A stretch of 64,000 bases of DNA from Paenibacillus dauci (GCF_000971985.1 NZ_KQ040801.1:1-64000), one strand, 5' to 3'; shown: positions 8,596-18,417, numbered from the stretch's first letter. The notes: generated by a model from the letters alone, not told the origin. Program-made: numbers and translations.

Positions 8596-9579
8596 TTAGA
8601 CTTCTTCCACCGTCTCCATCTGCTTCGCCAAAAACTCATCCAGCATCGCACGCACTTCATCGGTCGACCGTGCACTCATCAGCTCATTGCGCAGTTCACT
8701 CGCTCCCCGGAATCCGCGAACATAGATTTTGAAAAAGCGTGGCAGTGGCTTGAACGAACGAGGTTCAATCGCTGAATACTTGTCATGCAGATCCATATGC
8801 AGTCTTAATAGATTCAGCAGATCCTTGCTGCTATGCTCTCTCGCTTCCTGCTCAAAAGCAAACGGATTACTGAAAATTCCTCGTCCGATCATCACACCGT
8901 CCACACCGTACTTTTCGATCAGTTCCAATCCGGCTGCTCGGTCGGCAATATCGCCGTTAATCGTCAGCAACGTATTCGGTGCGATCTCGTCACGCAGCTT
9001 TTTGATCTCGGGAATCAGCTCCCAATGGGCAGGGACTTTGCTCATCTCATCCCGTGTTCGCAGGTGAATCGACAGGTTCACAATATCCTGCTGTAGAATA
9101 TGAGTCAGCCAGCTGCGCCACTCGTCGACTTCGGTGAAGCCAAGCCGCGTCTTCACGCTGACTGGCAGGCCGCCGGCTTTGGCTGCCTGGATAATCTCGG
9201 CTGCGAGTTCGGGACGGCAGATCAGACCGCTGCCTTTGCCATTCTCGGCTACATTCGGTACCGGGCAACCCATATTGATATCGATTCCCTTGAACCCCTG
9301 CTCCGCCATACCAATACTCATCTGGCGGAAATATTCCGGTTTGTCCCCCCAGATATGCGCCACAATCGGCTGTTCATCCTCGGTGAACATGAGCCGGCCG
9401 CGTACACTATGGTGCCCTTCCGGGTGACAATAGCTCTCCGTATTCGCAAATTCAGTAAAAAATACATCCGGTCTGGCCGCTTCACTCACAACATGACGAA
9501 AAACAACATCCGTCACATCCTCCATCGGTGCCAGTATGAAAAAAGGCTTTGGTAATTCACGCCAAAAGTTGTCTGTCAT
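8596..9579 (-). CDS. tRNA-dihydrouridine synthase
   Basis: A 327-residue FMN- and NADPH-dependent enzyme that reduces specific uridines in the tRNA D-arm. It shows the N-terminal LAPMEDVTD, the catalytic cysteine in NMGCPVPNV (C105), the substrate lysine in SVKTRLG (K143), HLRTR in place of the usual HGRT, and the FMN phosphate site NGDIADR with GVMIGRG. The C-terminal third is the helical tRNA-binding domain. AAAGGA precedes the ATG. Single gene. The subgroup (DusB or DusC type) cannot be fixed by eye. Confidence 0.9.
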   Translation of the reverse strand: MTDNFWRELPKPFFILAPMEDVTDVVFRHVVSEAARPDVFFTEFANTESYCHPEGHHSVRGRLMFTEDEQPIVAHIWGDKPEYFRQMSIGMAEQGFKGIDINMGCPVPNVAENGKGSGLICRPELAAEIIQAAKAGGLPVSVKTRLGFTEVDEWRSWLTHILQQDIVNLSIHLRTRDEMSKVPAHWELIPEIKKLRDEIAPNTLLTINGDIADRAAGLELIEKYGVDGVMIGRGIFSNPFAFEQEAREHSSKDLLNLLRLHMDLHDKYSAIEPRSFKPLPRFFKIYVRGFRGASELRNELMSARSTDEVRAMLDEFLAKQMETVEEV

Positions 9580-9814
9580 TTTAAAAATCCTTTCATGGTA
9601 TATAGCTGTAAGTCTTCATTCTGTATTTATATCTAGACGGCTATTAAATTTGGAAATCGTAAGCTAGAGCGGATAGAAGCGCCTGCTCCTATATACCTTA
9701 CGTATGGTACTCCGTTATCTGCCAAAAAAATATACAGCAACAAGCACTGACATATACAACGATAACGATATAGACCTCCATCATTATACTAGATTGCATA
9801 GCCAAAACAGAAGG

Positions 9815-10705
9815 TTAATTTCTTCTTTTGGCTAATTCATCAGGTATATCTCTATTAGTAAGCGTTATATTGATAGCTTCTTTGGTAAAGGTATACTTTT
9901 TCTTTTGCGGGAAAAAGTCCACCTGCTCAAGCGTAGGCGATTGCAGCAAAAAGCTCAGGTCTCCGTCCTGTACATCCCAGAAACGGATGGTTTTCAGATT
10001 GATCATATGCGGTACAAAAGAGAGTGTTTGGATATCTGACAGAAATAATTGCCGAATCGATGTATTGCCCTTTAATACAGTATAGTCGGTTATTCGTTTA
10101 CATTTCTCTATGTATAATTCGGCGAGATATGCGCATTCATTAAGCCCCTCCAGATTAGCGAGCCGCGGGCTGTGAGTAATCTGCAGAGATTCCAGCATTT
10201 GCAGTGAATCTATACCGGTTAGAGTTTCTATACTACTGCTGCTGATTCGTAGGCTGATAAGAGAAGATAGTGAACTCAGACAGCGGCAGTCTTTATTTTT
10301 GGTTCCTGCCAGCAAGAGATGCTGTAAGTTAGGAATATCGATCAGTTCAATCTCTCCGTCAGCTCTCGTGATATAGAGAGTATGTAGTCCTTGAAGCCGC
10401 GAGAAATCCAGCCGATCTTTGACATAAGCGAGACTGAGATGCCGGAGATGAGGCAGAGAATAGAGCGGTTCCAGAGATGTTTTTTTTAATGGAATCTCTT
10501 CATCTATCGTCAGGAAGTAAATATACGGTTTGTTGGCTAGCGGAGCAAGAGCCAGCTTGGTCCCTGAATGATTTGTATCTTTTGGGATAGGGATGATCTT
10601 CAAATGATGAATATCTTGTTGATCCATGTATTGAACGCCTTTGGCTAATTGATGCAGCGGAACTTCCAGATAACCGGCATCTTCATTGTAAATAAACTTT
10701 ACCAA
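9815..10705 (-). CDS. Leucine-rich repeat protein with TTG start
   Basis: A 296-residue protein, probably cytoplasmic, with an N-terminal region (FIYNEDAGYLEVPLHQL, then about 80 residues) followed by about seven leucine-rich repeats of irregular length (for example LPHLRHLSLAYV, LQGLHTLYIT, LQMLESLQITHSP). LRRs form curved scaffolds for protein binding. The start is TTG at 10705, with AGGAGG seven bases upstream. The longer ATG frame to 10849 would overlap the MerR gene by 44 bp, add an artificial hydrophobic stretch and lack a ribosome site. It follows merR on the same strand. Function unknown. Confidence 0.75.
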   Translation of the reverse strand: MVKFIYNEDAGYLEVPLHQLAKGVQYMDQQDIHHLKIIPIPKDTNHSGTKLALAPLANKPYIYFLTIDEEIPLKKTSLEPLYSLPHLRHLSLAYVKDRLDFSRLQGLHTLYITRADGEIELIDIPNLQHLLLAGTKNKDCRCLSSLSSLISLRISSSSIETLTGIDSLQMLESLQITHSPRLANLEGLNECAYLAELYIEKCKRITDYTVLKGNTSIRQLFLSDIQTLSFVPHMINLKTIRFWDVQDGDLSFLLQSPTLEQVDFFPQKKKYTFTKEAINITLTNRDIPDELAKRRN

Positions 10706-10805
10706 CGCATTCCCTCCTGTTTGCTTGGACTCTGTGTATCGCCATAATGGACATATCATTAGAAGCATGCACGCGAGTACGTTCATTAATTTTTTATGCC
10801 TTATG

Positions 10806-11261
10806 TTATTCCTCAACACTTCCTGTAGAAGAAGCATAAAATACATCACTGTGCATATGCTGAATACGGTCCCAGTTCCGGGGATTCATCATGTCGAGAG
10901 AAGCGCCCTTCAGGATGGTCTGATACAGTTCGGTTTTCTCTTCCAAATGAGCAATATGCCGCTGTGCTTCTTCCAGTTTGATCTTCGCCGATTCTTTGTG
11001 CTCCATCATAAGCTCATAACGCTGCTGAATCGTCGTATCGCCTTCGAGGCAGAGATCAACGTACATTTTAATCGTTTCAATCGACATGCCGGATTGCTTG
11101 AGGCACCGGATACCATGCAGCCAGTTGATCGATTGCTCATCGAAGAGCCGAATATTATTCTGATTTCGCTGTACGCTGGGTACCAGCCCTTTATCTGTAT
11201 AAAAGCGGATCGCATGCTCGGTAAGCCCTGTGATCTGTGCAGCATCTTTGACCGTATACAT
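10806..11261 (-). CDS. MerR family regulator (AdhR-like)
   Basis: A 151-residue regulator. The N-terminal winged helix is MYTVKDAAQITGLTEHAIRF, then YTDKGLVPSVQRNQNNIRLF, as in the MerR members that control aldo/keto reductase or alcohol dehydrogenase genes. A coiled coil spans about 75-120 (HKESAKIKLEEAQRHIAHLEEK). There are no N-terminal cysteines typical of metal sensors. The start at 11261 has GGGAGGG upstream; the frame open to 11342 runs through the divergent promoter. It is divergent from the aldo/keto reductase, with a matching dyad between them, so it probably activates that gene under electrophile stress. Confidence 0.85.
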   Translation of the reverse strand: MYTVKDAAQITGLTEHAIRFYTDKGLVPSVQRNQNNIRLFDEQSINWLHGIRCLKQSGMSIETIKMYVDLCLEGDTTIQQRYELMMEHKESAKIKLEEAQRHIAHLEEKTELYQTILKGASLDMMNPRNWDRIQHMHSDVFYASSTGSVEE

Positions 11262-11298
11262 GGAATTCCCTCCCGAAAAATAAATTTTCATCTTCCTC

Positions 11299-11326
11299 TT
11301 GCCTTCGTGTAAGACGAAGCTATTAG
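11299..11326 (+). promoter_or_regulatory. MerR-type operator and promoter for the aldo/keto reductase
   Basis: The dyad CTTCGT-GTAAG-ACGAAG (11303-11319) overlaps a possible -35 TTGCCT (11299-11304) and is followed by a -10-like TATTAG (11321-11326). A dyad between -35 and -10 is the hallmark of MerR-controlled promoters. The exact -35 and the spacing are uncertain. Confidence 0.55.
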
Positions 11327-11431
11327 GCTTACTGTAATGCAAGCCGCTGATAAATGGAAGTCTATCGACCAGATCGATGACGAACTGCGCGGCAGCATAT
11401 CTTTTACTTTTACCATTCGGGAGGAATAACG

Positions 11432-12283
11432 ATGCAGACTGTTACATTAAACAACGGTATAGAAATGCCAATTATCGGCTTTGGGGTATATCAGGTGCCG
11501 GATGCTGAAGAATGCGAGAATGCGGTATACGAAGCTCTGATGGCAGGTTATCGCCTGATCGATACGGCTGCTGGTTATGTGAATGAGGAAGCGGTCGGAC
11601 GTGCGATCAAGCGCAGTGGTATCCCGAGAGAGCAGCTGTTTGTGACGACCAAGTTGTGGGTGCAGGATGCCGGCTACGAGAAGACCCAACAAGCCTTTGC
11701 CCGTTCTATGCAAAAGCTGCAGCTGGACTACCTTGATCTGTATCTGATTCACCAGCCGTTCGGCGATTACTATGGTGCCTGGCGCGCGATGGAGGAGCTG
11801 TACCATCAAGGAAAGATCAGAGCGATCGGTGTCAGCAACTTCCTGCCTGACCGGCTCATGGACCTTATCATGAACAACGATATTACTCCCGCAGTGAACC
11901 AGATCGAGACGCATCCTTTTTACCAGCAAAACGAGAGTGCTGCTTTCCTGAAAGAGCATGGCGTATACCATCAGTCATGGGCTCCATTTGCCGAAGAGTT
12001 GAACAATATGTTCGGTAACGATGTACTGGTCGCTATTGCAGCCAGACACAACAAATCGGTCGCCCAGATTGTGCTGCGCTGGCTGGTACAGCGTGACATA
12101 GTAGTCATTCCCAAATCTGTTCGAAAAGAACGCATTATCGAGAACTTTGATATTTTCGATTTTGAGTTGGATGCAGAGGACATTCGGCAGATCGCGTCTC
12201 TGGATACAGGCAAGAGTCTGTTCCTGTCCTACCTCGATCCGGAAGTTGCCAAGAAGATGGGCAGCTGGAAAATTGATCTGTAA
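11432..12283 (+). CDS. Aldo/keto reductase
   Basis: A 283-residue NADPH-dependent reductase of aldehydes and ketones, TIM-barrel fold. The catalytic tetrad is visible: D44 and Y49 ([12 protein letters not shown]), K74 (VTTKLW) and H107 (LYLIHQPF). The NADPH-binding C-terminal part includes [17 protein letters not shown] precedes the ATG. Divergent from a MerR regulator with a dyad in the shared promoter, which fits an inducible detoxification enzyme. Physiological substrate unknown; methylglyoxal-type aldehydes are a reasonable guess for this subgroup. Confidence 0.92.
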   Translation: MQTVTLNNGIEMPIIGFGVYQVPDAEECENAVYEALMAGYRLIDTAAGYVNEEAVGRAIKRSGIPREQLFVTTKLWVQDAGYEKTQQAFARSMQKLQLDYLDLYLIHQPFGDYYGAWRAMEELYHQGKIRAIGVSNFLPDRLMDLIMNNDITPAVNQIETHPFYQQNESAAFLKEHGVYHQSWAPFAEELNNMFGNDVLVAIAARHNKSVAQIVLRWLVQRDIVVIPKSVRKERIIENFDIFDFELDAEDIRQIASLDTGKSLFLSYLDPEVAKKMGSWKIDL

Positions 12284-12353
12284 AGTTGGATATAGATAGG
12301 CTATCTCTGTGGCAAATAGGTAAAATCATTATCCAGTTAGCCTTATTATTGAA

Positions 12354-12393
12354 CAAAAAAGCAGCCGATTCTCCAGGGAGTGTCGGCTGCTTT
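12354..12393 (-). terminator. Terminator of the GerMN lipoprotein gene
   Basis: Eleven-base arms (12358-12368 and 12383-12393, AAAGCAGCCGA and complement) with six T on the minus strand. It lies between convergent genes and may also stop the aldo/keto reductase transcript. Confidence 0.88.
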
Positions 12394-12402
12394 GGTATTC
12401 AT

Positions 12403-12945
12403 CTATTCGCGAGTGAGCGGATTTTCCAGCTCCGCTTGCCCCATCAAACTGTCCGTCTGTTTTCCATCAACCAGCAGCTGAATATTTTTTACTTCGTCAA
12501 ATTGAAAAAGGGTCTTTTTCAAAGCATCGAGCGCCAGAATCTCTCCGGAAGATCCCATGCGTGCTTTATCCGGAATATGCACATCCAATGTTAATGTCCC
12601 TTGCTCCAACTTGGCGGAGAGCAAGTCAATATTCTCCCACAAAGGAATAAGCTCTTTTTGATCGCTCTGCTGGAGAGCTGCATAAGCTGCACTGTATTTC
12701 TCCGAATCCTCTTTAAACGTAATGGTCTGTGTATGTGGTTCCAATTGCATGACTTGAACATCCGAATAATACACTTTGATCTCCTGGGACTTCTCTTCTT
12801 GATTGTCCTTGGTATCTGCCGGTGTCGGCTTATTCGTTGCAGGATCAGAACCTTGAACGGTAGTGGCAGCAGGCTTGCTCTCGCAACCGAGGGCGAGTAC
12901 GCTCAGAGCGCATATGATGATCGCCAGATAAATTCCTTTTTTCAT
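12403..12945 (-). CDS. GerMN-domain lipoprotein
   Basis: A 180-residue lipoprotein. The signal peptide ends in LALGC with the lipidated cysteine at 21. A Pro/Thr/Lys linker follows, then a GerMN domain from about residue 55 (KVYYSDVQ, WENIDLLSAKLEQGTLTLDV, ALKKTLFQFDEVKNIQLLVDGK). GerMN is found in the sporulation protein GerM and in envelope lipoproteins. The start at 12945 is chosen because AGAGGA lies about 9 bases upstream; the ATG at 12954 directly abuts it. It begins 31 bp after the amidase gene on the same strand, so the two are probably an operon acting on the cell wall. Confidence 0.85.
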   Translation of the reverse strand: MKKGIYLAIIICALSVLALGCESKPAATTVQGSDPATNKPTPADTKDNQEEKSQEIKVYYSDVQVMQLEPHTQTITFKEDSEKYSAAYAALQQSDQKELIPLWENIDLLSAKLEQGTLTLDVHIPDKARMGSSGEILALDALKKTLFQFDEVKNIQLLVDGKQTDSLMGQAELENPLTRE

Positions 12946-12975
12946 AATGCACATCCTCTTTATTTAATTCGTATT

Positions 12976-14370
12976 CTATAGCTCCAGATATTCTTTGATA
13001 CCATCCACAATCGCTTGTGCCGCTTTATTCTGATTGTCTTCTGACATCATGGCTTCTTCCTCTTCTTTGTTGCTCAAGAATCCAATTTCCAGGAGGACAG
13101 CCGCCATCGTGGTTTCCCGAATAACCTGAAAATTTTGATTTTTAACTCCGCGATCTGTAAATCCCAAAGCCTGAATTAATTTTTCATGAATACAATTGGC
13201 TAATTCTTTGCTACTTTCTCGTTGGTAATAATATGTCTCCGTTCCTTTAGCCTGGGGAGAAGCCAGAACGCTGTTGGCATGGATGGATACAAATACATCT
13301 GCGCCGAGATCATTGGCCAGCTTCACTCGTTCCGGTCTGGTAGGATAGACATCTGTCTCGCGAGTCATAATTACTTCTATACCGGGTTCATTTTGTAAAA
13401 GAGCCTGCACTTTAAGACTTAGCGCAAGGGTAAAGTCTTTCTCATGTTTTTGTGTGATACTTATTGTTCCCGGATCTGTGCCTCCATGACCTGCATCAAT
13501 AACGACTATCTTTTTCCCGTTGTCTACCGGGAGGGCAGAACCGGAATCGTTCACCATGTCCAGATCAAGAATAAACTTGCCAGTACTGGTCTGCGGTTGG
13601 TACTGAACAGAGCTGACATTGTTCATTTCCATAACCACACGAACCTGGGCAGGATTATTTTGATACAGAGAATAACGTATTTCCTTCACATTGGGAGAAT
13701 CGCTCGTATCGAGTCTTGCTATCGCTCCTGGAGAAGGTGCGTTTTCCATATTGCCAAAATTGGTAGCTGGGAAATCCAAAACAAGACGCTCCGGATTTTT
13801 GAGCTCTGTGATCACCGGATTAATCTCGCGATCCAGCGAGACCACCAGCTGGTTATTGACATAATTGATCTCATGAATCCAGTTCGTGGCTACTGCATTC
13901 CCGCTATCAGGCAGCGGTGCATCAGGTGTACTGCTGACCAGACTGGCCAAAGTCACTATTTTATCGCTATTGTTCCACTCTACTCCCAGCCCCATCGCTT
14001 CACTAACAAAACGCAAAGGAACAAAAACTGTATTTTGGATAATCTGGGGAGCTACTCCGAGCTTTACTGTCTTGTTACCTATAGAGGCTGCATTCTTGCC
14101 TACTGTCAATGAAACGGTTTTAGATCCTTGCTGAATATGTACATTTTGTGTAGCTTGATCCCAATTTACTTGAAACTTCAAATTTTCGGCAACTACACGG
14201 ATTGGAATCATAATATTATTTTGCATATTAACGACTCCGACATCCTGGGGTAGACTCAGTTCCTGACCATCCAAAACGATCCGGGTTTGATTTGCCGCTG
14301 CATCAGTCTGTGTGGGGATCAGAAAAATCAAAATCATACTAAACAGTAACAGCATTATTGAATTTTTCAT
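12976..14370 (-). CDS. N-acetylmuramoyl-L-alanine amidase (stalk, AMIN, Amidase_3)
   Basis: A 464-residue secreted zinc enzyme that cuts the bond between MurNAc and L-Ala in peptidoglycan. Order: signal peptide (1-25), two copper-amine-oxidase-N-like stalk motifs (VPIRVV-type, 30-142), AMIN domain (about 165-272) that targets the wall, and Amidase_3 (about 286-464). Zinc ligands are H295 (DAGHGG), E310 and H364 (SIHAN); the catalytic glutamate is E428 (LLEIGFLSN). GAGGTG precedes the ATG. First gene of a likely two-gene operon with the GerMN lipoprotein. Sporulation or germination use is possible but not shown. Confidence 0.93.
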   Translation of the reverse strand: MKNSIMLLLFSMILIFLIPTQTDAAANQTRIVLDGQELSLPQDVGVVNMQNNIMIPIRVVAENLKFQVNWDQATQNVHIQQGSKTVSLTVGKNAASIGNKTVKLGVAPQIIQNTVFVPLRFVSEAMGLGVEWNNSDKIVTLASLVSSTPDAPLPDSGNAVATNWIHEINYVNNQLVVSLDREINPVITELKNPERLVLDFPATNFGNMENAPSPGAIARLDTSDSPNVKEIRYSLYQNNPAQVRVVMEMNNVSSVQYQPQTSTGKFILDLDMVNDSGSALPVDNGKKIVVIDAGHGGTDPGTISITQKHEKDFTLALSLKVQALLQNEPGIEVIMTRETDVYPTRPERVKLANDLGADVFVSIHANSVLASPQAKGTETYYYQRESSKELANCIHEKLIQALGFTDRGVKNQNFQVIRETTMAAVLLEIGFLSNKEEEEAMMSEDNQNKAAQAIVDGIKEYLEL

Positions 14371-14703
14371 TTTACACCTCGGTTTTAAGTTACATAGACT
14401 CTATTTTCAGTAGAATACGAAAGTAGCTATGCCGTTATACAGCTATACTTTATCAGAGAAAATCACAGAATGATCTCCCTCTTCGAAATAAGACTCTCCT
14501 CCAATCAGGGATATGATGCCAGCCTTACCGTGTACGTCGAATTGCATTAGAAGCAATCCTAGTACGATAAGTTGCCCAGCTTGCTAAATGTAAAACGTTA
14601 TTGCATGATAAAAGTTGTGAAATAAATGATTTTTATCCAGTATTATTCAAATTGCAGTTTTTTTATGTAGTTTATTCCACCCAATCAAAGGAGAATCCGA
14701 ATT
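14371..14703. other. Divergent promoter region
   Basis: 333 bp between the amidase and the stalk-domain gene, which are transcribed away from each other. No coding frame is supported and no clear dyad was seen. Confidence 0.45.
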
Positions 14704-15639
14704 ATGAAACGATTGACCAAAACCATTCTGACTTCATCACTTGCTGTCGCCCTGCTCGCAGGCAGCTATGCTGGTATGAACAAAGCCCATGCTGCCGGTT
14801 CAAAGGATGATATCTCCATCATCGTCAATAATGAAACGGCCAACGTAGATGTAACACCCTACATCCGGGATGGAGCTACCCTGGTACCGCTAAACGCGAT
14901 CAAAACGATCCCGGATGTTCAGATTTCCTGGAACAACAACAGTAAAATCGTCACCGTCAACAACAGCGGACAGAAATCTACACTAAAAGCAGGTTCCACT
15001 ACAGCTACCATTATCGGACACCAGGTTAAGCTGACCAGCGCAGCCGAAATGAAAAATGGACGCATCATGGTTCCGATCCGCTTTATTACATCTGCGGCTG
15101 ATGCTTATGCATATTGGAATGCAGAGCAGCGCGCTGTATATGTCGCCAAGCCATCAACCACACTGGCCAAACAGCTTCAATCCAGCGATACCGCTACAGC
15201 ACGTAACGCTGCGATTCGTTTTCCCGCAGTCGACAAAACAGGCACCTTGCTGGAGACACCAGAGACAGGCGACAATATGCTGTATACGACCTACTTCCCC
15301 AAAAATAAAGTAGACGAGTTCTTCAAACAACATATGGATATCGTGAATTACTATCGTATTATCAACAATCATGCCGAACTGCTATGGTCCGCAAAAGTGG
15401 ATCTGAAGCAACAAGTCAAAAACACGAATCTGCCTATAATTCCTTATAAAATAATAGAGTCCAAAGGCAAAATGCCATCGATCCCGACAGGTGGAGTCTA
15501 CTTTGCTTTCTCTCTTCCGGGAGCATTCCATTATGGAATCATCGATAAAAACGGCAAAATGACAGAACTACCAACCGCTACACCCGAACAAAGCCAACAG
15601 GGTATCTTCAATATACCGGAAGAAGAACAGCTGAAATAG
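14704..15639 (+). CDS. Secreted stalk-domain (copper amine oxidase N-like) protein
   Basis: A 311-residue exported protein. The signal peptide is MKRLTKTILTSSLAVALL, with cleavage near AHA at about 31. Residues 36-150 hold two copies of the copper amine oxidase N-terminal-like stalk domain (TLVPLNAIKTIPDVQISWNN and IMVPIRFITSAADAYAYWN). The rest (about 160-311) is not recognised. AAAGGAG precedes the ATG. These domains are common in Paenibacillus envelope proteins and do not imply copper or oxidase activity. Divergent from an amidase carrying the same domain, suggesting a shared envelope role. Confidence 0.8.
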   Translation: MKRLTKTILTSSLAVALLAGSYAGMNKAHAAGSKDDISIIVNNETANVDVTPYIRDGATLVPLNAIKTIPDVQISWNNNSKIVTVNNSGQKSTLKAGSTTATIIGHQVKLTSAAEMKNGRIMVPIRFITSAADAYAYWNAEQRAVYVAKPSTTLAKQLQSSDTATARNAAIRFPAVDKTGTLLETPETGDNMLYTTYFPKNKVDEFFKQHMDIVNYYRIINNHAELLWSAKVDLKQQVKNTNLPIIPYKIIESKGKMPSIPTGGVYFAFSLPGAFHYGIIDKNGKMTELPTATPEQSQQGIFNIPEEEQLK

Positions 15640-15732
15640 ACAGAGCGACGCTGTTAAGCCAATATCTCATCGTCAATATTTCCCCTGGTATCTCTTGGTA
15701 CGAATAGAATCTGTCTATACTGTAGTCTCATC

Positions 15733-15768
15733 AAAAACCAGCAATCGGATATCGATTGCTGGTTTTTT
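15733..15768 (+). terminator. Bidirectional terminator
   Basis: CCAGCAATCG and its complement with a GATAT loop, flanked by AAAAA and TTTTTT. It separates the stalk-domain gene from the convergent SDR gene and could stop both. Confidence 0.9.
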
Positions 15769-15906
15769 GATAAGTATCTATTATTAATATAATCTGATAT
15801 TCATCCAATCCGACTCGCCAAATAGAATCTACTTTGGATACATTTCCTTTAGATATCCTTTGCCAAAGTCAGTCGCATTCCTGCAACTCGCCTCTGACAT
15901 AATCTA

Positions 15907-16647
15907 TTACTGCGCCGTATATCCCCCGTCTACCACAAACTCCGAACCCGTTGAAAATTTGGACTCGTCCGAAGCAAGGAACAGCGCCATATTGGCCACA
16001 TCCTCGGCTTCTCCAAGATGCCCCATCGGATGCAGTGAAATCAGATACTTCAACGTCTCCGGATCTTCGCCGATCATCGGTGTGTTGATATATCCCGGAT
16101 GGATGCTGTTCACACGGATCTTGTACGGAGCCGCATGCAATGCAGCCGACTTGGTCAGTATGCGTACGCCGCCTTTGCTGGCATTGTAAGCGGCGATACG
16201 CGGATCACCGATCAGACCTTCGATCGAGGAAATATTAATAATCGATCCGCCATGCTCTTTCATATGAATCACTCCATATTTGGTTCCGAGGAAGACGCCA
16301 TTCAGATTGACGTCGATCACTTTCTTCCAATCGGAATAGCTGGTCTCCTCCACGTTACCCTGCAGCCCGATGCCCGCATTATTCATCACGATATCGACCT
16401 GTCCAAATGTCTCTTCTGCTTGCTTGAATACATGCTGCCAATCCTCTTCCAGGGTGACATCATGTTGGAGGAAGAGGACTTTGCCACCTGCTGCTTCTAC
16501 CTGTGAGACGATCTCCTCTTTGCGAGCTTCAGTAATGTCTGTCAGAACTACATTCGCACCTTCCTGTGCAAAACGAATACCGGATGCCAGGCCAATGCCG
16601 GACGCTCCTCCTGTGATTAACGCCGTTTTTCCTTCGAGTCTTTTCAA
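15907..16647 (-). CDS. SDR family oxidoreductase
   Basis: A 246-residue classical short-chain dehydrogenase/reductase. Cofactor motif TGGASGIG (12-19), D36 after strand 2 suggesting NAD preference, NNAG (89-92), and a catalytic Ser at 140-141 with Y154 and K158 (YNASK). The C-terminus DGGYTAQ resembles glucose/cyclohexanol-type dehydrogenases. The start is TTG at 16647 with AAAGGA about 9 bases upstream; no in-frame ATG gives a full Rossmann start. It is the first member of a redox gene cluster, and part of its 5' end is duplicated near 19608-19635. Confidence 0.9.
   Translation of the reverse strand: MKRLEGKTALITGGASGIGLASGIRFAQEGANVVLTDITEARKEEIVSQVEAAGGKVLFLQHDVTLEEDWQHVFKQAEETFGQVDIVMNNAGIGLQGNVEETSYSDWKKVIDVNLNGVFLGTKYGVIHMKEHGGSIINISSIEGLIGDPRIAAYNASKGGVRILTKSAALHAAPYKIRVNSIHPGYINTPMIGEDPETLKYLISLHPMGHLGEAEDVANMALFLASDESKFSTGSEFVVDGGYTAQ
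16582..16609 (-). repeat. 28-bp direct repeat, copy within the SDR gene
   Basis: These 28 bases encode SDR residues GASGIGLAS (14-22) and recur at 19608-19635 in the same orientation with one mismatch (27 of 28). The two copies flank about 3 kb that holds the LLM, first HxlR and NAD(P)H oxidoreductase genes. Confidence 0.85.
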
Positions 16648-16707
16648 TGTAGTTCATCCTTTCTGAATGGAATGAGCAGTTATGCAAATAAAGCCTTTAT
16701 GCTTGAG

Positions 16708-17709
16708 TTATTTACCATCGACCACTTCTTTTAGAATTTCGAATGAACGTTTTAACTTATCTTCGTCATAAATGAATGAGTTTACGATAAGCTCATCAAC
16801 ATTATAATGATTCTGGAAATCCGTAAGCTGTTTTTTCACGGTATTCTTGCTCCCTTTAAAAGTTACTTTCGCCATCGACGAAATGATTTCCTTTTCCATC
16901 GGATCGATAAAATGATCAACATCCGCAACAGGTGGCTTCATCGGGATTTGTGTACCTCTGATTACATTTAGCAATACAAGGTCCATAGTGGAAGACAAGA
17001 ATTGGGCTTCTTCATCAGTCTCTGCTGCAACTACATTTGCAGCAGCCATCACATAAGATTTATCCAGATATACAGACGACTTGAACTGTCTGCGATAAAT
17101 GGAAATAGCTTCTTCCAGATGAGCAGGCGCAAAATGGGAAGCAAAAACGTAGGGTAATCCGAGCTCTGCTGCCAAGTAAGCAGAGTCTGTCGAGGAGCCC
17201 AGAATATAAAGAGGTACTTTTGTTCCTACACCGGGATAAGCTTTTACGGCTCCCTGGATTTCTTGTGAACCCAGATAGGTTAGCAGCAACTGTACATCAT
17301 CAGGAAATGTAATAATCGAATGTCCTTGGGAACGCCGGATCGCCGCTGCAGTTACCTGATCCGTACCTGGAGCACGGCCAAGCCCAAGATCCACACGATC
17401 CGGATAAATGGTTGCTAATGTCCCGAACTGCTCTGCCACAATGAGGGGTGAATGATTGGGGAGCATAATTCCACCCGATCCTACACGGATATGATTCGTA
17501 TGTTCTAATGTATGCTTAATTAAGATCGGTGTTGCAGAGCTCGCAAGCGTGGCTGCATTATGATGCTCGGCAATCCAGTATCTTTTATAACCCATTTGTT
17601 CAACAGATTGAGCGATTCTCGCCAAATGGTCAATAGCTTCTTTGCCGCTGCTTCCTTCACGGATGGGCACAAGATCCAGTACAGATACTGGTATATTTAT
17701 ATTAGACAT
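16708..17709 (-). CDS. LLM-class flavin-dependent oxidoreductase
   Basis: A 333-residue luciferase-like monooxygenase with a TIM-barrel flavin domain. Family marks are [11 protein letters not shown] at the N-terminus, RYWIAEHHN (43-51), the [16 protein letters not shown] strand-loop, and [16 protein letters not shown]2 would be supplied by a reductase; the oxidised substrate is unknown. AGGAGG precedes the ATG. Divergent from the first HxlR regulator, a common arrangement for regulated redox enzymes, and downstream on the strand lies the SDR gene after a 60 bp gap, so the two may be co-transcribed. Confidence 0.9.
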   Translation of the reverse strand: MSNINIPVSVLDLVPIREGSSGKEAIDHLARIAQSVEQMGYKRYWIAEHHNAATLASSATPILIKHTLEHTNHIRVGSGGIMLPNHSPLIVAEQFGTLATIYPDRVDLGLGRAPGTDQVTAAAIRRSQGHSIITFPDDVQLLLTYLGSQEIQGAVKAYPGVGTKVPLYILGSSTDSAYLAAELGLPYVFASHFAPAHLEEAISIYRRQFKSSVYLDKSYVMAAANVVAAETDEEAQFLSSTMDLVLLNVIRGTQIPMKPPVADVDHFIDPMEKEIISSMAKVTFKGSKNTVKKQLTDFQNHYNVDELIVNSFIYDEDKLKRSFEILKEVVDGK

Positions 17710-17896
17710 ATGATGGTATCCTCCTGATTGAAGTTGGTACGATTGTCATACTTACAGAAAATGAGTTCTTTGTTTTGAACTAAGCTGTATAATAGACACT
17801 CTCTTTTTTCCTATACAATCATTTTATTACGTGATATAACCGTGTACAAGTACGGTAAACAAAGTGCGATACTAACCCAAAGGAGAGTGTACACCA

Positions 17897-18265
17897 GTGG
17901 ACTCACAGTCATTTGCTTATACAGGAGATTTGAAAAATACAGGCTTTGGTTATACATTGTCACTAATAGGCGGCAAATACAAAATGATTGTTCTGTATGC
18001 TTTATATGTAAATAAAGGACCCATTCGTTATAACGAATTGAAGCGGGCTATTGGTATTGTTTCGTTCAAATCATTGACCAGCACCTTAAAAGAATTAGAA
18101 AGCGACCAACTGATTCACCGTAAAGAATATCCTCAGGTTCCTCCAAAAGTAGAATATAGCTTATCTGAGCAAGGACTCTCATTAATTCCTGTACTGGAAA
18201 CAATCTGTAATTGGGGAGAAGAACGATTGACCAAGCAAGCTCATACTGCAGTAATATTAGATTGA
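17897..18265 (+). CDS. HxlR family transcriptional regulator (copy 1)
   Basis: A 122-residue winged-helix regulator of the HxlR/YodB type. NTGFGYTLSLIGGKYKM is the N-terminal helix region, ELKRAIGIVSFKSLTSTLKE the recognition helix area, and PQVPPKVEYSL the wing. GTG start with AGGAG about 11 bases upstream. Cysteine 107 (ETICNWGEE) is the only Cys and is not at the redox-sensing position Cys6 of B. subtilis YodB. Divergent from the LLM gene and upstream of the NAD(P)H oxidoreductase on the same strand. A second, closely similar copy is at 19195-19581. Confidence 0.9.
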   Translation: MDSQSFAYTGDLKNTGFGYTLSLIGGKYKMIVLYALYVNKGPIRYNELKRAIGIVSFKSLTSTLKELESDQLIHRKEYPQVPPKVEYSLSEQGLSLIPVLETICNWGEERLTKQAHTAVILD

Positions 18266-18402
18266 AGTAGAATTTTCTTTTCCCCCTGTTTTAAAGTATT
18301 CTTAGTATCCAAATCGAGAGCAAAATCTGGCTGTGATTCTGAATTATATTCATTTACATCTCTTTTTTCTTCATTTTCTCTCCGCTGTAAGTAACGTTCA
18401 GG

Positions 18403-18417
18403 TAAGTATCTCACTTA
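18403..18417. promoter_or_regulatory. Possible HxlR operator upstream of the NAD(P)H oxidoreductase
   Basis: TAAGT-ATCTC-ACTTA is an inverted repeat about 95 bp before the oxidoreductase start. Similar short dyads are bound by HxlR/YodB-type dimers, but five-base arms could arise by chance. Confidence 0.25.

Noticed and set aside
13444-14112. 222-codon open frame opposite the amidase
   Set aside because: Shadow of the AMIN/Amidase_3 gene.
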